Assembly: GCA_035345935.1 (NCBI GenBank) | Contig: DAORDK010000148.1 | Location: 1 to 6,840, forward strand | Length of the DNA stretch: 6,840 nucleotides | Reading direction: 5' to 3' | Origin: SSSZ01 sp035345935 | GTDB lineage: Bacteria; Pseudomonadota; Gammaproteobacteria; Burkholderiales; Rhodocyclaceae | Part shown: in pieces, positions 1 to 5,445 of the stretch | How positions within the stretch are numbered: position 1 is the stretch's first letter | How the letters are laid out: every line of letters begins with the position of its first letter | Program-made: the position numbers and the translations under genes | Notes under the pieces: model-generated | Database searches by the model: none | What the model saw: the letters and a program-made list of their open reading frames with translations, nothing else | What the model was told of the DNA's origin: nothing

Positions 1-362
1 CCCCCCCCGAGAACGTGCTGATCTACGCCCCCTCCAACCGCCGGCACCTGATGCCGGAGTACTTCTCCGAAAATCTGGAAACCCACCGCGTCGGCGACGA
101 AATCCATCCCGGCGAAACCACCGAGGAAAAGGTTTCCCTCTCGGAACGATTCGGTCTCTGGGTCTCGTTCTATCCCTGCGACCAAGACCACTACCTGGCC
201 ATCGTCGCCCACTGGCTGCGCACCTTCGGCGTTCCCGAAGCACGCATCGCCGCCGCCGAGCGCGAGGCCCTGAACTGGGCTCTGGGAAGGGGCTCGCGCA
301 GCGGCCGCGTAGCCTGGCAGTTCGCCAAGGATTGGGCCGGCACCCACCGGACCCGCCGATGA
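1..362 (+). CDS. DUF815 family AAA+ ATPase, C-terminal part (5' end outside window)
   Basis: This is the last 119 codons of a gene that begins before the window; the reading frame starts at base 3 and ends in TGA at 360-362. The visible protein has the C-terminal signature of the DUF815/COG2607 predicted ATPases: NVLIYAPSNRRHL, a sensor-1-like strand with an Asn, then a HPGE segment, EEKVSLSERFGLWVSFYP, and DQDHYLAIVAHWL. The Walker A and B motifs would lie upstream and cannot be seen. Family members are usually near 280-300 residues, so somewhat less than half is present. The biochemical role of the family is not established; it is a soluble P-loop protein. Its stop overlaps the next gene's start by ATGA, so the two are probably co-transcribed and translationally coupled. 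The family call is confident; the function is unknown. Confidence 0.88.
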   Translation, partial: PPENVLIYAPSNRRHLMPEYFSENLETHRVGDEIHPGETTEEKVSLSERFGLWVSFYPCDQDHYLAIVAHWLRTFGVPEARIAAAEREALNWALGRGSRSGRVAWQFAKDWAGTHRTRR

Positions 363-1300
363 GCAAGCCGGTCGAGGTCGCCGCCGCGGTCATCTTGCGC
401 GATGGCGCCCGGGAGTTCCTGCTCGCCCAGCGCCCACCCGGCAAGGTTTATGACGGGTACTGGGAGTTTCCCGGCGGCAAGGTCGAGGCGGGGGAAACCG
501 TCCGCCAGGCCCTGGTGCGCGAGTTGCGCGAGGAACTGGGGATCGGCGTCTCCGAAGCCATGCCTTGGTTGACCCGGGAGTTCACCTACCCCCACGCCAC
601 AGTGCGCATCCATTTCTGGCGGGTCATGGCCTGGGAGGGAGAAATCGGCGTCACGGCCCCCCTCGAGCACAGCGCGGTGGCCTGGCTAAGAATCGGCGCC
701 CCGCCCCGGGTCACCCCCATCCTGCCCGCCAATGGCCCCATCCTCAAGGCCCTCGCCCTGCCCGTCGTGATGGGCATCACGCATTCCGCCGAAGGGGGCG
801 AGGATGGCGAACTCACCCGGCTCGAAACCGCCGGCCGACGAGGCGTCGGGTTGATTCAGGTGCGCGAGAAGGATCTGCCGCCCGCCGAACGGGCCTGGTT
901 CGCGCAGAGCGTCGTCGAAATGGCGAACGCGCAGAACATCCCTGTCGTGATCAACGAAGACGTCGACCTCGCGCATCGCCTGCGAGCCGGACTGCATCTG
1001 CCGGCGGCGGCCCTGGCCCGCACCGCCGAACGGCCGCCCTTCGCCTTGGTCGGCGCGTCCTGCCACGATGCCGGGGAGTTACGCCGTAGCATAGCCCTGG
1101 GCCTCGACTACGCGGTTCTCGGACCCGTCTTGCCTACGCCTACCCATCCCGGAAATCCGGGTCTGGGCTGGGAGCGGTTCGGCTCCCTGGTCGCGGGCTC
1201 CCCCATCCCCGTCTTCGCCTTAGGGGGATTGACCCTGGAGCACCTGTCGGAAGCGCAGGCCCGTGGCGGCCACGGAATCGCCCTCATGCGGGGGTGGTAG
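359..1300 (+). CDS. mutT: Nudix hydrolase (MutT type) fused to a thiamine-phosphate-synthase/TenI-like domain
   Basis: This 313-residue two-domain protein probably removes oxidised nucleotides such as 8-oxo-dGTP from the pool. Residues 5-130 form the Nudix domain, with a perfect Nudix box (GX5EX7REUXEEXGU) at residues 40-62; the REUXEE glutamates would bind divalent metal. Residues 135-313 resemble the TMP-TENI barrel: LIQVREKD at 165-172, INEDVDLA at 198-205, GASCHD at 232-237, LGPVLPTPTHPG at 254-265 and PVFALGG at 284-290. This fused architecture is common in beta- and gammaproteobacteria. The C-terminal half keeps the Arg, Lys and Asn of the ThiE phosphate/metal region but has Glu where ThiE has Asp (residue 200). 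It also lacks an acidic residue after AGLHL. It therefore looks more like TenI or a degenerate domain than an active synthase. The ATG at 359 overlaps the preceding TGA (ATGA). A longer in-frame start at 332 would lie inside the upstream gene and adds no conserved residues. No Shine-Dalgarno is seen, consistent with coupling. Confidence 0.93.
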   Translation: MSKPVEVAAAVILRDGAREFLLAQRPPGKVYDGYWEFPGGKVEAGETVRQALVRELREELGIGVSEAMPWLTREFTYPHATVRIHFWRVMAWEGEIGVTAPLEHSAVAWLRIGAPPRVTPILPANGPILKALALPVVMGITHSAEGGEDGELTRLETAGRRGVGLIQVREKDLPPAERAWFAQSVVEMANAQNIPVVINEDVDLAHRLRAGLHLPAAALARTAERPPFALVGASCHDAGELRRSIALGLDYAVLGPVLPTPTHPGNPGLGWERFGSLVAGSPIPVFALGGLTLEHLSEAQARGGHGIALMRGW

Positions 1301-1359
1301 AGCAGCTCGGTTGCAGGACTGTCACCCGGAACAAGCGCCCGGAAAGGGGAACGGGACGA

Positions 1360-1560
1360 TCAGTGATCTCGGGGCACTTCCGGCCGCGTATCCCCGTCCT
1401 CCGAATCGCCGCCCACCGCCGGGACTCGGTAGGCCTCTGCCGCCCAACAACCGAGGTCGATCAGCTTGCAGCGTTCGCTACAGAAAGGCCGCCAGGGGCT
1501 CTCCGCCCCCCAGACCACTGGCTCGCCGCACTGGGGGCAGCGGACTTTACGCGCTGTCAC
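1360..1560 (-). CDS. yacG: DNA gyrase inhibitor YacG, zinc-binding
   Basis: This is a 66-residue protein of the YacG/DUF329 family. Family members bind one zinc ion, and E. coli YacG binds GyrB and blocks gyrase-DNA association. Cys8, Cys11, Cys27 and Cys31 make the CPQCG...FCSERC zinc site, followed by the characteristic KLIDLGCWAAEAYRVP segment at residues 32-47. The last 19 residues are acidic and probably disordered, as is usual in the family. I chose the GTG start at 1560 because it overlaps the zapD stop as GTGA and places the first Cys at residue 8. An upstream ATG at 1602 would add 14 residues translated from inside zapD without family support. It is last in the coaE-zapD-yacG order and converges on the Nudix gene across 59 bases. 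No T-tract terminator is seen there. Confidence 0.93.
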   Translation of the reverse strand: MTARKVRCPQCGEPVVWGAESPWRPFCSERCKLIDLGCWAAEAYRVPAVGGDSEDGDTRPEVPRDH

Positions 1561-2315
1561 AGATTGCAGAAGGTCAGTTCGAACTCGACGTCGCGATCGC
1601 AAATCTTGGTCTTGAATTCGACGCTGGGGGGATTGGTGAAGCGGACGTTGAGTGCGTATTTGTTGGCGCTCACTTCAGGAACGGCAGTGTCCGTCGAGGG
1701 AACCGTGATGCGCACCATCTGGGCGGCGCTGCCGCCCAGGTTGAGCTGAAACTGACCGGCACTCGCGACGTAGTGTTTGGGACGCCCGCTCGACCGCAGC
1801 AGCCGTAGAACGATGACCAGCGCATCCCGCAGGGGAAGAAGAGGATTGGTCCAGGTGCCGATGGCATCCCGACGCTGGTCCGGAGAGCGGTGCAACCACC
1901 AGTGATAGGAAGGCAGGTCGAATTCGCAGACTCCGCCGGGAATCGCGGCGCGGCTCTTGATGCCCATGAGCCACTCGTTTTCCCGCAGGTACTGGCCGAT
2001 CTTGCCGGTCATGGCGAGCAGTGCCGCTGACGATTGTTCGATCTCGTAGAGGGCGCCAGACAGGGCTTCTTCGGAAATATCGGGATTGTTGCGATAGGCG
2101 AGAAGAGTCTGGCGTTGACGTTCGAGCTCCTGGATGAGGTCCATCTTGAGGTCGGCGCGACCGGCCACTTCAAGAATCTCGAACAGGGTCACGAGCGCGA
2201 CGTGGTGCTCCTGCAAGCCTTCCGACTGCGCAAAATAAAGGGTCTTGTCGAACAAGTCTTCCAAGCGCAGCAGAGTCCGTATGCGCTCGTTGAAGGGGTA
2301 CTCGTAGGTGATCAC
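1557..2315 (-). CDS. zapD: Cell division protein ZapD (DUF1342), FtsZ cross-linker
   Basis: ZapD is a cytoplasmic protein that binds the FtsZ C-terminal tail and bundles protofilaments to stabilise the Z-ring. The 252-residue length fits the family. The N-terminus (ITYEYPFNERIRTLLRLEDLF) is the diagnostic first helix, followed by a long helical part rich in Glu/Leu/Arg to about residue 125. Then come CEFDLPSYHWWLHRSPDQR at about 130-150 and a beta-rich C-terminal part with SAGQFQLNLG and VRITVP. The start is GTG at 2315. No upstream in-frame start extends the conserved N-terminus, and no strong Shine-Dalgarno precedes it. It lies 63 bases after coaE, the only real gap in the coaE-zapD-yacG run, and overlaps yacG by GTGA. 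A candidate sigma-70 promoter sits in that gap, so zapD-yacG may be transcribed both from the operon start and internally. Confidence 0.95.
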   Translation of the reverse strand: MITYEYPFNERIRTLLRLEDLFDKTLYFAQSEGLQEHHVALVTLFEILEVAGRADLKMDLIQELERQRQTLLAYRNNPDISEEALSGALYEIEQSSAALLAMTGKIGQYLRENEWLMGIKSRAAIPGGVCEFDLPSYHWWLHRSPDQRRDAIGTWTNPLLPLRDALVIVLRLLRSSGRPKHYVASAGQFQLNLGGSAAQMVRITVPSTDTAVPEVSANKYALNVRFTNPPSVEFKTKICDRDVEFELTFCNL

Positions 2316-2353
2316 GGGCTGGAGCCGTCCGACAAATTCGCTAAAATGCCTGG

Positions 2354-2382
2354 ATTCTGAGCCATTTGCAGCAAAATCTCAA
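2354..2382 (-). promoter_or_regulatory. Candidate sigma-70 promoter for zapD-yacG
   Basis: Read on the minus strand, TTGAGA (2382-2377, 5 of 6 to TTGACA) and CAGAAT (2359-2354, 4 of 6 to TATAAT) are separated by exactly 17 bases. The site is in one of the few AT-richer stretches of the window and overlaps the coaE stop codon. Transcription would start near 2347, about 30 bases before the zapD GTG. This is motif inspection only; chance matches of this quality are not rare. Confidence 0.35.
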
Positions 2383-3002
2383 CAGGTCGCTTGAAGTTTT
2401 GCGGCGGACATTTCCAGATATTTCAGATGCAGTTCGGCGACCTTCGGAACCAGATCCGACAATGCGCCATCGTTGAGCAGCACTTCGGACGCCACGGCAA
2501 GGCGCGCCTCCCGGCTTGCCTGGGCAGCCATCATCGCCCGCACCTCGGGTTCGGCCAGGCCATTGCGGGCACGCACCCGCGCGAGGCGGACCTCATCGTC
2601 GCAATCGACCACCAGAATGCGGTCGCAGAAATTCAGGTAGGCGCCGGTCTCGACCAGCAAGGGCACGGCGAGAATCGCGTAGATCGACCCCGCGGACCGG
2701 CAGCGTTCAGCAGCGCGAACCCGGATCAAGGGGTGGAGGATGGCTTCCAAGCGCTCTCTGGCCGGGGGATCGGAAAAAACCAGAAGCCGCATGGCGGCTC
2801 GGTCCAGACCGCCTTCGGGGCGTTGGAATCGGGAGCCGAAGGCGGCCACCACAGCGGGCATCGCCGCGCCATCCGAGCCCGTGAGTTCGTGGGCGATGGC
2901 GTCGGTATCGACCACCGCGACGCCGAGTTCGGCAAAACGCTCAGCCACAGCCGTTTTTCCACTGCCGATACCCCCCGTGAGCCCGACGATGAAGCCGCTC
3001 AC
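2379..3002 (-). CDS. coaE: Dephospho-CoA kinase CoaE
   Basis: CoaE performs the last step of coenzyme A synthesis, ATP-dependent phosphorylation of the 3'-hydroxyl of dephospho-CoA, in the cytoplasm. The protein is 207 residues, the normal family size. The P-loop GGIGSGKT occupies residues 10-17. DTDAIAHELT (32-41) supplies the conserved Asp pair of the substrate site. ILHPLIR (88-94) and AVPLLVETG (112-120) are the CoaE-domain motifs, and the lid-region Arg-rich stretch (RLARVRARNGL) and QASREARLAVASEVLLNDG follow in family order. In the last motif ASEV replaces the common ADDV; this looks like mild divergence. The GTG start at 3002 overlaps the stop of the SPOR gene as GTGA, and the conserved first strand (FIVGLTGG) begins right after it. 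Genes downstream are zapD and yacG, as in E. coli; the type IV prepilin peptidase gene often found upstream of coaE in proteobacteria is absent here. Confidence 0.96.
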   Translation of the reverse strand: MSGFIVGLTGGIGSGKTAVAERFAELGVAVVDTDAIAHELTGSDGAAMPAVVAAFGSRFQRPEGGLDRAAMRLLVFSDPPARERLEAILHPLIRVRAAERCRSAGSIYAILAVPLLVETGAYLNFCDRILVVDCDDEVRLARVRARNGLAEPEVRAMMAAQASREARLAVASEVLLNDGALSDLVPKVAELHLKYLEMSAAKLQATC

Positions 3003-3700
3003 TTGCAGGCCTGGGATTTCAGCGCGGGAAGTTCCGCCGCCACGGCCTCGAGAACCGCACCCTGGCTGGCGGCGGGGCCAAGGACCTCCAGGCTTTGCTG
3101 AGGTTCCTTGCCGGAACGGGGGCCCAGCCGGGCCGTCTTGACCCCCTGTGTCCGCAATTCGGCGAGCCGCTCCTGGGCACCCGCCTCGGCCGAAAACACC
3201 CCCAGGGAAATCGCCAGATGGTTCGGCCCCGGCTCCTGCATGATGAAGTAATCCGTCACGCCCAATCGTTTCAATTCGCCCGCCTTGCGATCTGCATCAG
3301 CCTTGGTCGCCAGAGGCGGAATGAAGACCCACCAGGTGCCCCCATCGGGGACCAGTTGCCGTCTGGTCTGACGGAAGGCGTCGAATCTGCCGGCCAGCAA
3401 AGCCGAAAGGCGATCCGCTTCGGCCGGAGTCATGCCGCTCCAGGCCAGGCAAGCCGTCGCCGATTCCACTTCGGTTTCGGCGGACTGCGCGGGCGGCGGG
3501 TTCGTCGCCGGCCCCGGGGAAGACGATGCAGCGCCTTGGGCTGCGGGCGCTTCTCCGCGAGCGACAACCTTGACGCGTTCCGGATACACCTGCTGTTCAA
3601 CCCGCAGGGCGTCCGGATTGTCGGGGGGACCGAGAAAGCCCTCGGTGTGGGCAAAGAAGAGCAGATTGGCCAGAACGAGGAGGAAGACGAGGATTCTCAT
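2999..3700 (-). CDS. Membrane-anchored SPOR-domain protein
   Basis: This 233-residue protein is probably anchored in the inner membrane. Residues 2-19 (RILVFLLVLANLLFFAHT) form a single hydrophobic segment preceded by Arg2, best read as a signal anchor. A low-complexity Ala/Pro/Ser linker spans about residues 50-75. Residues about 121-195 resemble a SPOR domain: GTWWVFIPPL, then a helix (KADADRKAGELKRLGV), YFIM, AISLGVFSAEAGAQERLAEL. SPOR domains bind glycan strands lacking stem peptides at the division septum. Cys84 (ACLAW) and Cys232 near the C-terminus could form a periplasmic disulfide; this is inference. The ATG at 3700 puts the membrane segment at the extreme N-terminus, but no clear Shine-Dalgarno precedes it. 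Its stop overlaps the coaE start (GTGA), so it probably heads the operon. I cannot assign it to a named SPOR protein such as FtsN or DedD; the exact cellular role is unknown. Confidence 0.82.
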   Translation of the reverse strand: MRILVFLLVLANLLFFAHTEGFLGPPDNPDALRVEQQVYPERVKVVARGEAPAAQGAASSSPGPATNPPPAQSAETEVESATACLAWSGMTPAEADRLSALLAGRFDAFRQTRRQLVPDGGTWWVFIPPLATKADADRKAGELKRLGVTDYFIMQEPGPNHLAISLGVFSAEAGAQERLAELRTQGVKTARLGPRSGKEPQQSLEVLGPAASQGAVLEAVAAELPALKSQACK

Positions 3701-3731
3701 CGGCGAAGGAAGTTGGGAAGTGCTTTCCGAC

Positions 3732-3763
3732 CGGGCGAAGTGCCCGAAAATCGGGAAGCCGAT
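3732..3763 (-). promoter_or_regulatory. Nested alternative hairpins between the GGDEF gene and the SPOR gene
   Basis: On the minus strand three short perfect stems chain through each other. The first is ATCGG-CTTC-CCGAT (3763-3750), the second CCCGA-TTT-TCGGG (3755-3743), the third CGGGC-ACTTC-GCCCG (3746-3732). The first excludes the second and the second excludes the third, a topology that could serve attenuation. The first stem is followed by only three Ts, so it would be a weak intrinsic terminator for the upstream cyclase gene. The 97-base gap holds no gene and no convincing -35/-10 pair. Confidence 0.3.
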
Positions 3764-3795
3764 AACTTAACCGAAATGACGGCAGCGTCCAAGAA

Positions 3796-4812
3796 TCAGA
3801 CGGCGATTCCCGTCGAATGGCGCGACCCGGAGACCGCTACCCGATTTCGGCCTGCTTTCTTGGCCGCATAGAGCGCTTCATCGGCCGCGCGCAGGAGGTC
3901 GGCGGCGGCCCCCTCGGAGCCCGGAATCCCGGTCGCCACGCCGAAACTGCAGGTCACGAATCCCGCGACCCCCTCATCGTGGGGGATACGCAAGGATTCC
4001 ACCGAAAGGCGCATGCGCTCGGCGACTGCGGCCGCTCCTTGTACATCGTCGCCGGGAAGCACCGCAGCGAACTCCTCCCCACCGTAACGGGCGACCATAT
4101 CCTCGATTCGAAAGAGCGAATCGTGCAGGGCGCCCGCCACTGCCTCGAGGCATCGATCCCCCGCCTGGTGACCGTAATGGTCGTTGTACTGCTTGAAGCG
4201 ATCGACGTCGCAGACGATCACGCCCAAGGGGGTCCGCTGACGGATGGCCCGCCGCCATTCCGAGGCCATGACGTCGTCGAATCGCCGCCGATTGGGAATG
4301 TGGGTCAAGCCATCGACATAGGACATTTCGGTCAGCAAGCGGTGCGCGTCGCGCAACGCCTCACGCATGGTGGTAATGCGCAGCATGGCCCTCACCTTGG
4401 CCAGGAGAACGATTTCCGAGATGGGCTTGGTGAGGTAATCGTCGCCGCCCGCCATGATGCCCCGCGCCAAGGCCTCGTCGTCGGTCGCCGAGGACAGGAA
4501 GACGATCGGCGTCCAAGCCAGAAGATCGGCACGCTCGCTCGACTTTTCCAGGGCACGGATGCGGCGCGCCACCTCAAGGCCGTCCAGGTCGGGCAGGGTC
4601 GTGTCGAGAAGCACCAGTGCGGGAGCCAGGGCCCGATAACAGCGCAGGGCCGCCTCTCCACCCCCCACAGCCTCCGGCTGAACGTCGTGGAGTTGCCCCA
4701 GGCACTCGCAAATGAGGGCCTGATTGGCTGCCGAGGGCTCGACCACCAACACCACAGGCTTGTTGTTCTGGCTCATGTCCCGTTCGTTCTTATCCCTGCT
4801 CCAGTGGATCAT
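3796..4812 (-). CDS. Response regulator with GGDEF domain (diguanylate cyclase)
   Basis: This 338-residue cytoplasmic protein joins a receiver domain to a diguanylate cyclase that would make c-di-GMP from two GTP. Receiver, residues about 18-148: VLVVEPS strand, phosphoacceptor Asp70 (LVLLDTTLPDLDG), Ser107-Ser108 and Lys129-Pro130. The second acid of the magnesium pair is Pro26 (Glu25-Pro26 instead of Asp/Glu-Asp). GGDEF domain, residues about 160-325: DGLTHIPNRRRF, DVDRFKQYNDHYGHQAGD, GGEEF at 244-248, and an RxxD inhibitory site (RIED, 235-238) five residues before it. The cyclase should be active and product-inhibited. Start: ATG at 4812 has GGAAGG six bases upstream (4824-4819); ATG at 4776 gives 326 residues beginning MSQNNKPVVLVV, closer to a typical receiver N-terminus but without a Shine-Dalgarno. 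An ATG at 4977 would overlap the divergent gene. No histidine kinase is next to it, so it is orphan in this view. Confidence 0.93.
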   Translation of the reverse strand: MIHWSRDKNERDMSQNNKPVVLVVEPSAANQALICECLGQLHDVQPEAVGGGEAALRCYRALAPALVLLDTTLPDLDGLEVARRIRALEKSSERADLLAWTPIVFLSSATDDEALARGIMAGGDDYLTKPISEIVLLAKVRAMLRITTMREALRDAHRLLTEMSYVDGLTHIPNRRRFDDVMASEWRRAIRQRTPLGVIVCDVDRFKQYNDHYGHQAGDRCLEAVAGALHDSLFRIEDMVARYGGEEFAAVLPGDDVQGAAAVAERMRLSVESLRIPHDEGVAGFVTCSFGVATGIPGSEGAAADLLRAADEALYAAKKAGRNRVAVSGSRHSTGIAV

Positions 4813-4887
4813 CTGACGCCTTCCGATGATCCCAAACGGCGGCGAGCAGGTAAAGTACCGCCTGTCTTGCCACCGCACCCTCACATC
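4813..4887. promoter_or_regulatory. Divergent promoter region between the GGDEF gene and the DOMON-namZ pair
   Basis: Both divergent genes must be transcribed from these 75 bases or from within each other. A GGTA-AAG-TACC inverted repeat at 4849-4859 contains TAAAGT (4851-4856, + strand, 4 of 6 to the -10 consensus). It also contains TACTTT on the other strand. Neither has a good -35 at 16-18 bases. The + strand gene has no Shine-Dalgarno before its ATG. The location is compelled by gene order; the exact elements are weak. Confidence 0.3.
4819..4824 (-). promoter_or_regulatory. Shine-Dalgarno deciding the GGDEF gene start
   Basis: GGAAGG on the minus strand lies six bases before ATG 4812. 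The alternative ATG at 4776 has only GGGAC abutting it, too close to serve. This favours a 12-residue N-terminal extension (MIHWSRDKNERD) before the receiver domain. Confidence 0.45.
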
Positions 4888-5445
4888 ATGTCCGATCAGC
4901 TCGCCCTTGTCTGCCACCCGGCTGCTCCGGCCCCACCCGGAGTCGAGCTTAAGGCATCGGTTTGCGCCGACGGCCAAGACGGAATCAGCTGTCGCTTCCT
5001 GATGGCCGGCAATCTAGGCCATCTGATCATCCCTGCACCCCGGCCATCCGCTCCCGCGGACGACCTCTGGCAACATACCTGCTTCGAGCTGTTTGCCAAA
5101 AGCATTGACGGCGTAGCCTACCGGGAGTTCAACTTTTCCCCAGACGGCCGCTGGGCAGCCTACGCCTTCGGAAGCTACCGCGAGCGATCGACCGACGGGC
5201 CATCCGTATCTCTCGCCCCTCCCACCTGCCAAATCTTCGGCGACTGCCTGGAGCTGACGGCAGTCGTGCCCGGCGCCTGGCTTCCCTCGCGCACTCCCCT
5301 CCGCCTCGGTCTCACCGCCGTCCTTGAAGCCCGGGACGGCCGTCTCTCGTACTGGGCGCTGACCCATCCCGGGCCGCGGCCCGACTTCCACGACCCCCGG
5401 GGTTTCATCCTCGCTTATCCCGAATTCGCCAGAAGCTCTCCATGA
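4888..5445 (+). CDS. DOMON-like domain protein (murB-like subgroup)
   Basis: This 185-residue protein matches, from memory of the family, the DOMON-like proteins found as single-domain proteins in proteobacteria. The conserved blocks are DDLWQHTCFELF (residues 58-69), YREFNFSPDGRWAAYAF (78-94), LELTAVVPG (121-129), LRLGLTAVLEARDGRLSYWALTHP (138-161) and RPDFHDPRGF (164-173). The fold is a beta sandwich that in related domains binds heme or sugars; the ligand here is unknown. No signal peptide or membrane segment is visible, so it is predicted cytoplasmic, which is unusual for DOMON domains. The ATG at 4888 is the first sensible start. The frame stays open far upstream to 3817, but that stretch is antisense to the cyclase gene and has no family similarity. 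Its stop overlaps namZ by ATGA, arguing for a joint function, perhaps recognition of a peptidoglycan sugar. Confidence 0.82.
   Translation: MSDQLALVCHPAAPAPPGVELKASVCADGQDGISCRFLMAGNLGHLIIPAPRPSAPADDLWQHTCFELFAKSIDGVAYREFNFSPDGRWAAYAFGSYRERSTDGPSVSLAPPTCQIFGDCLELTAVVPGAWLPSRTPLRLGLTAVLEARDGRLSYWALTHPGPRPDFHDPRGFILAYPEFARSSP

Noticed and set aside
191..670. 159-residue - strand frame opposite DUF815 and the Nudix gene
   Set aside because: Antisense shadow; the opposite strand carries conserved Nudix and DUF815 motifs in frame.
1295..1345. tRNA-like string after the Nudix gene (GGTAGAGCAGCTCGGT, then CTGTCAC resembling a D arm and an Asp anticodon loop)
   Set aside because: No acceptor stem, no TPsiC arm with GGTTCGA, and no five-pair anticodon stem. 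It overlaps the end of the Nudix coding region. Chance resemblance.
1358..1368. GATCA-G-TGATC near-palindrome at the yacG stop
   Set aside because: One-base centre cannot form a hairpin, no T tract, and it is partly coding; not supportable as a terminator or operator.
1263..1808. + strand frames opposite yacG and zapD
   Set aside because: Arg/Pro-rich translations with no motif, overlapping genes with clear family signatures.
2342..2347. TAAAAT on the + strand as a -10 element for a transcript antisense to coaE
   Set aside because: No acceptable -35 at 16-18 bases (CTGGAG region) and no + strand gene downstream until 4888.
2391..3101. 236-residue + strand frame over coaE and the SPOR gene
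   Set aside because: Antisense shadow of well-recognised genes; the protein has skewed composition and no motif.
3817..4887. Long + strand open frame continuous with the DOMON-like gene, giving a 542-residue protein
   Set aside because: The first 357 codons are exactly antisense to the REC-GGDEF gene, have no family similarity and no Shine-Dalgarno. High-GC antisense frames stay open by chance.
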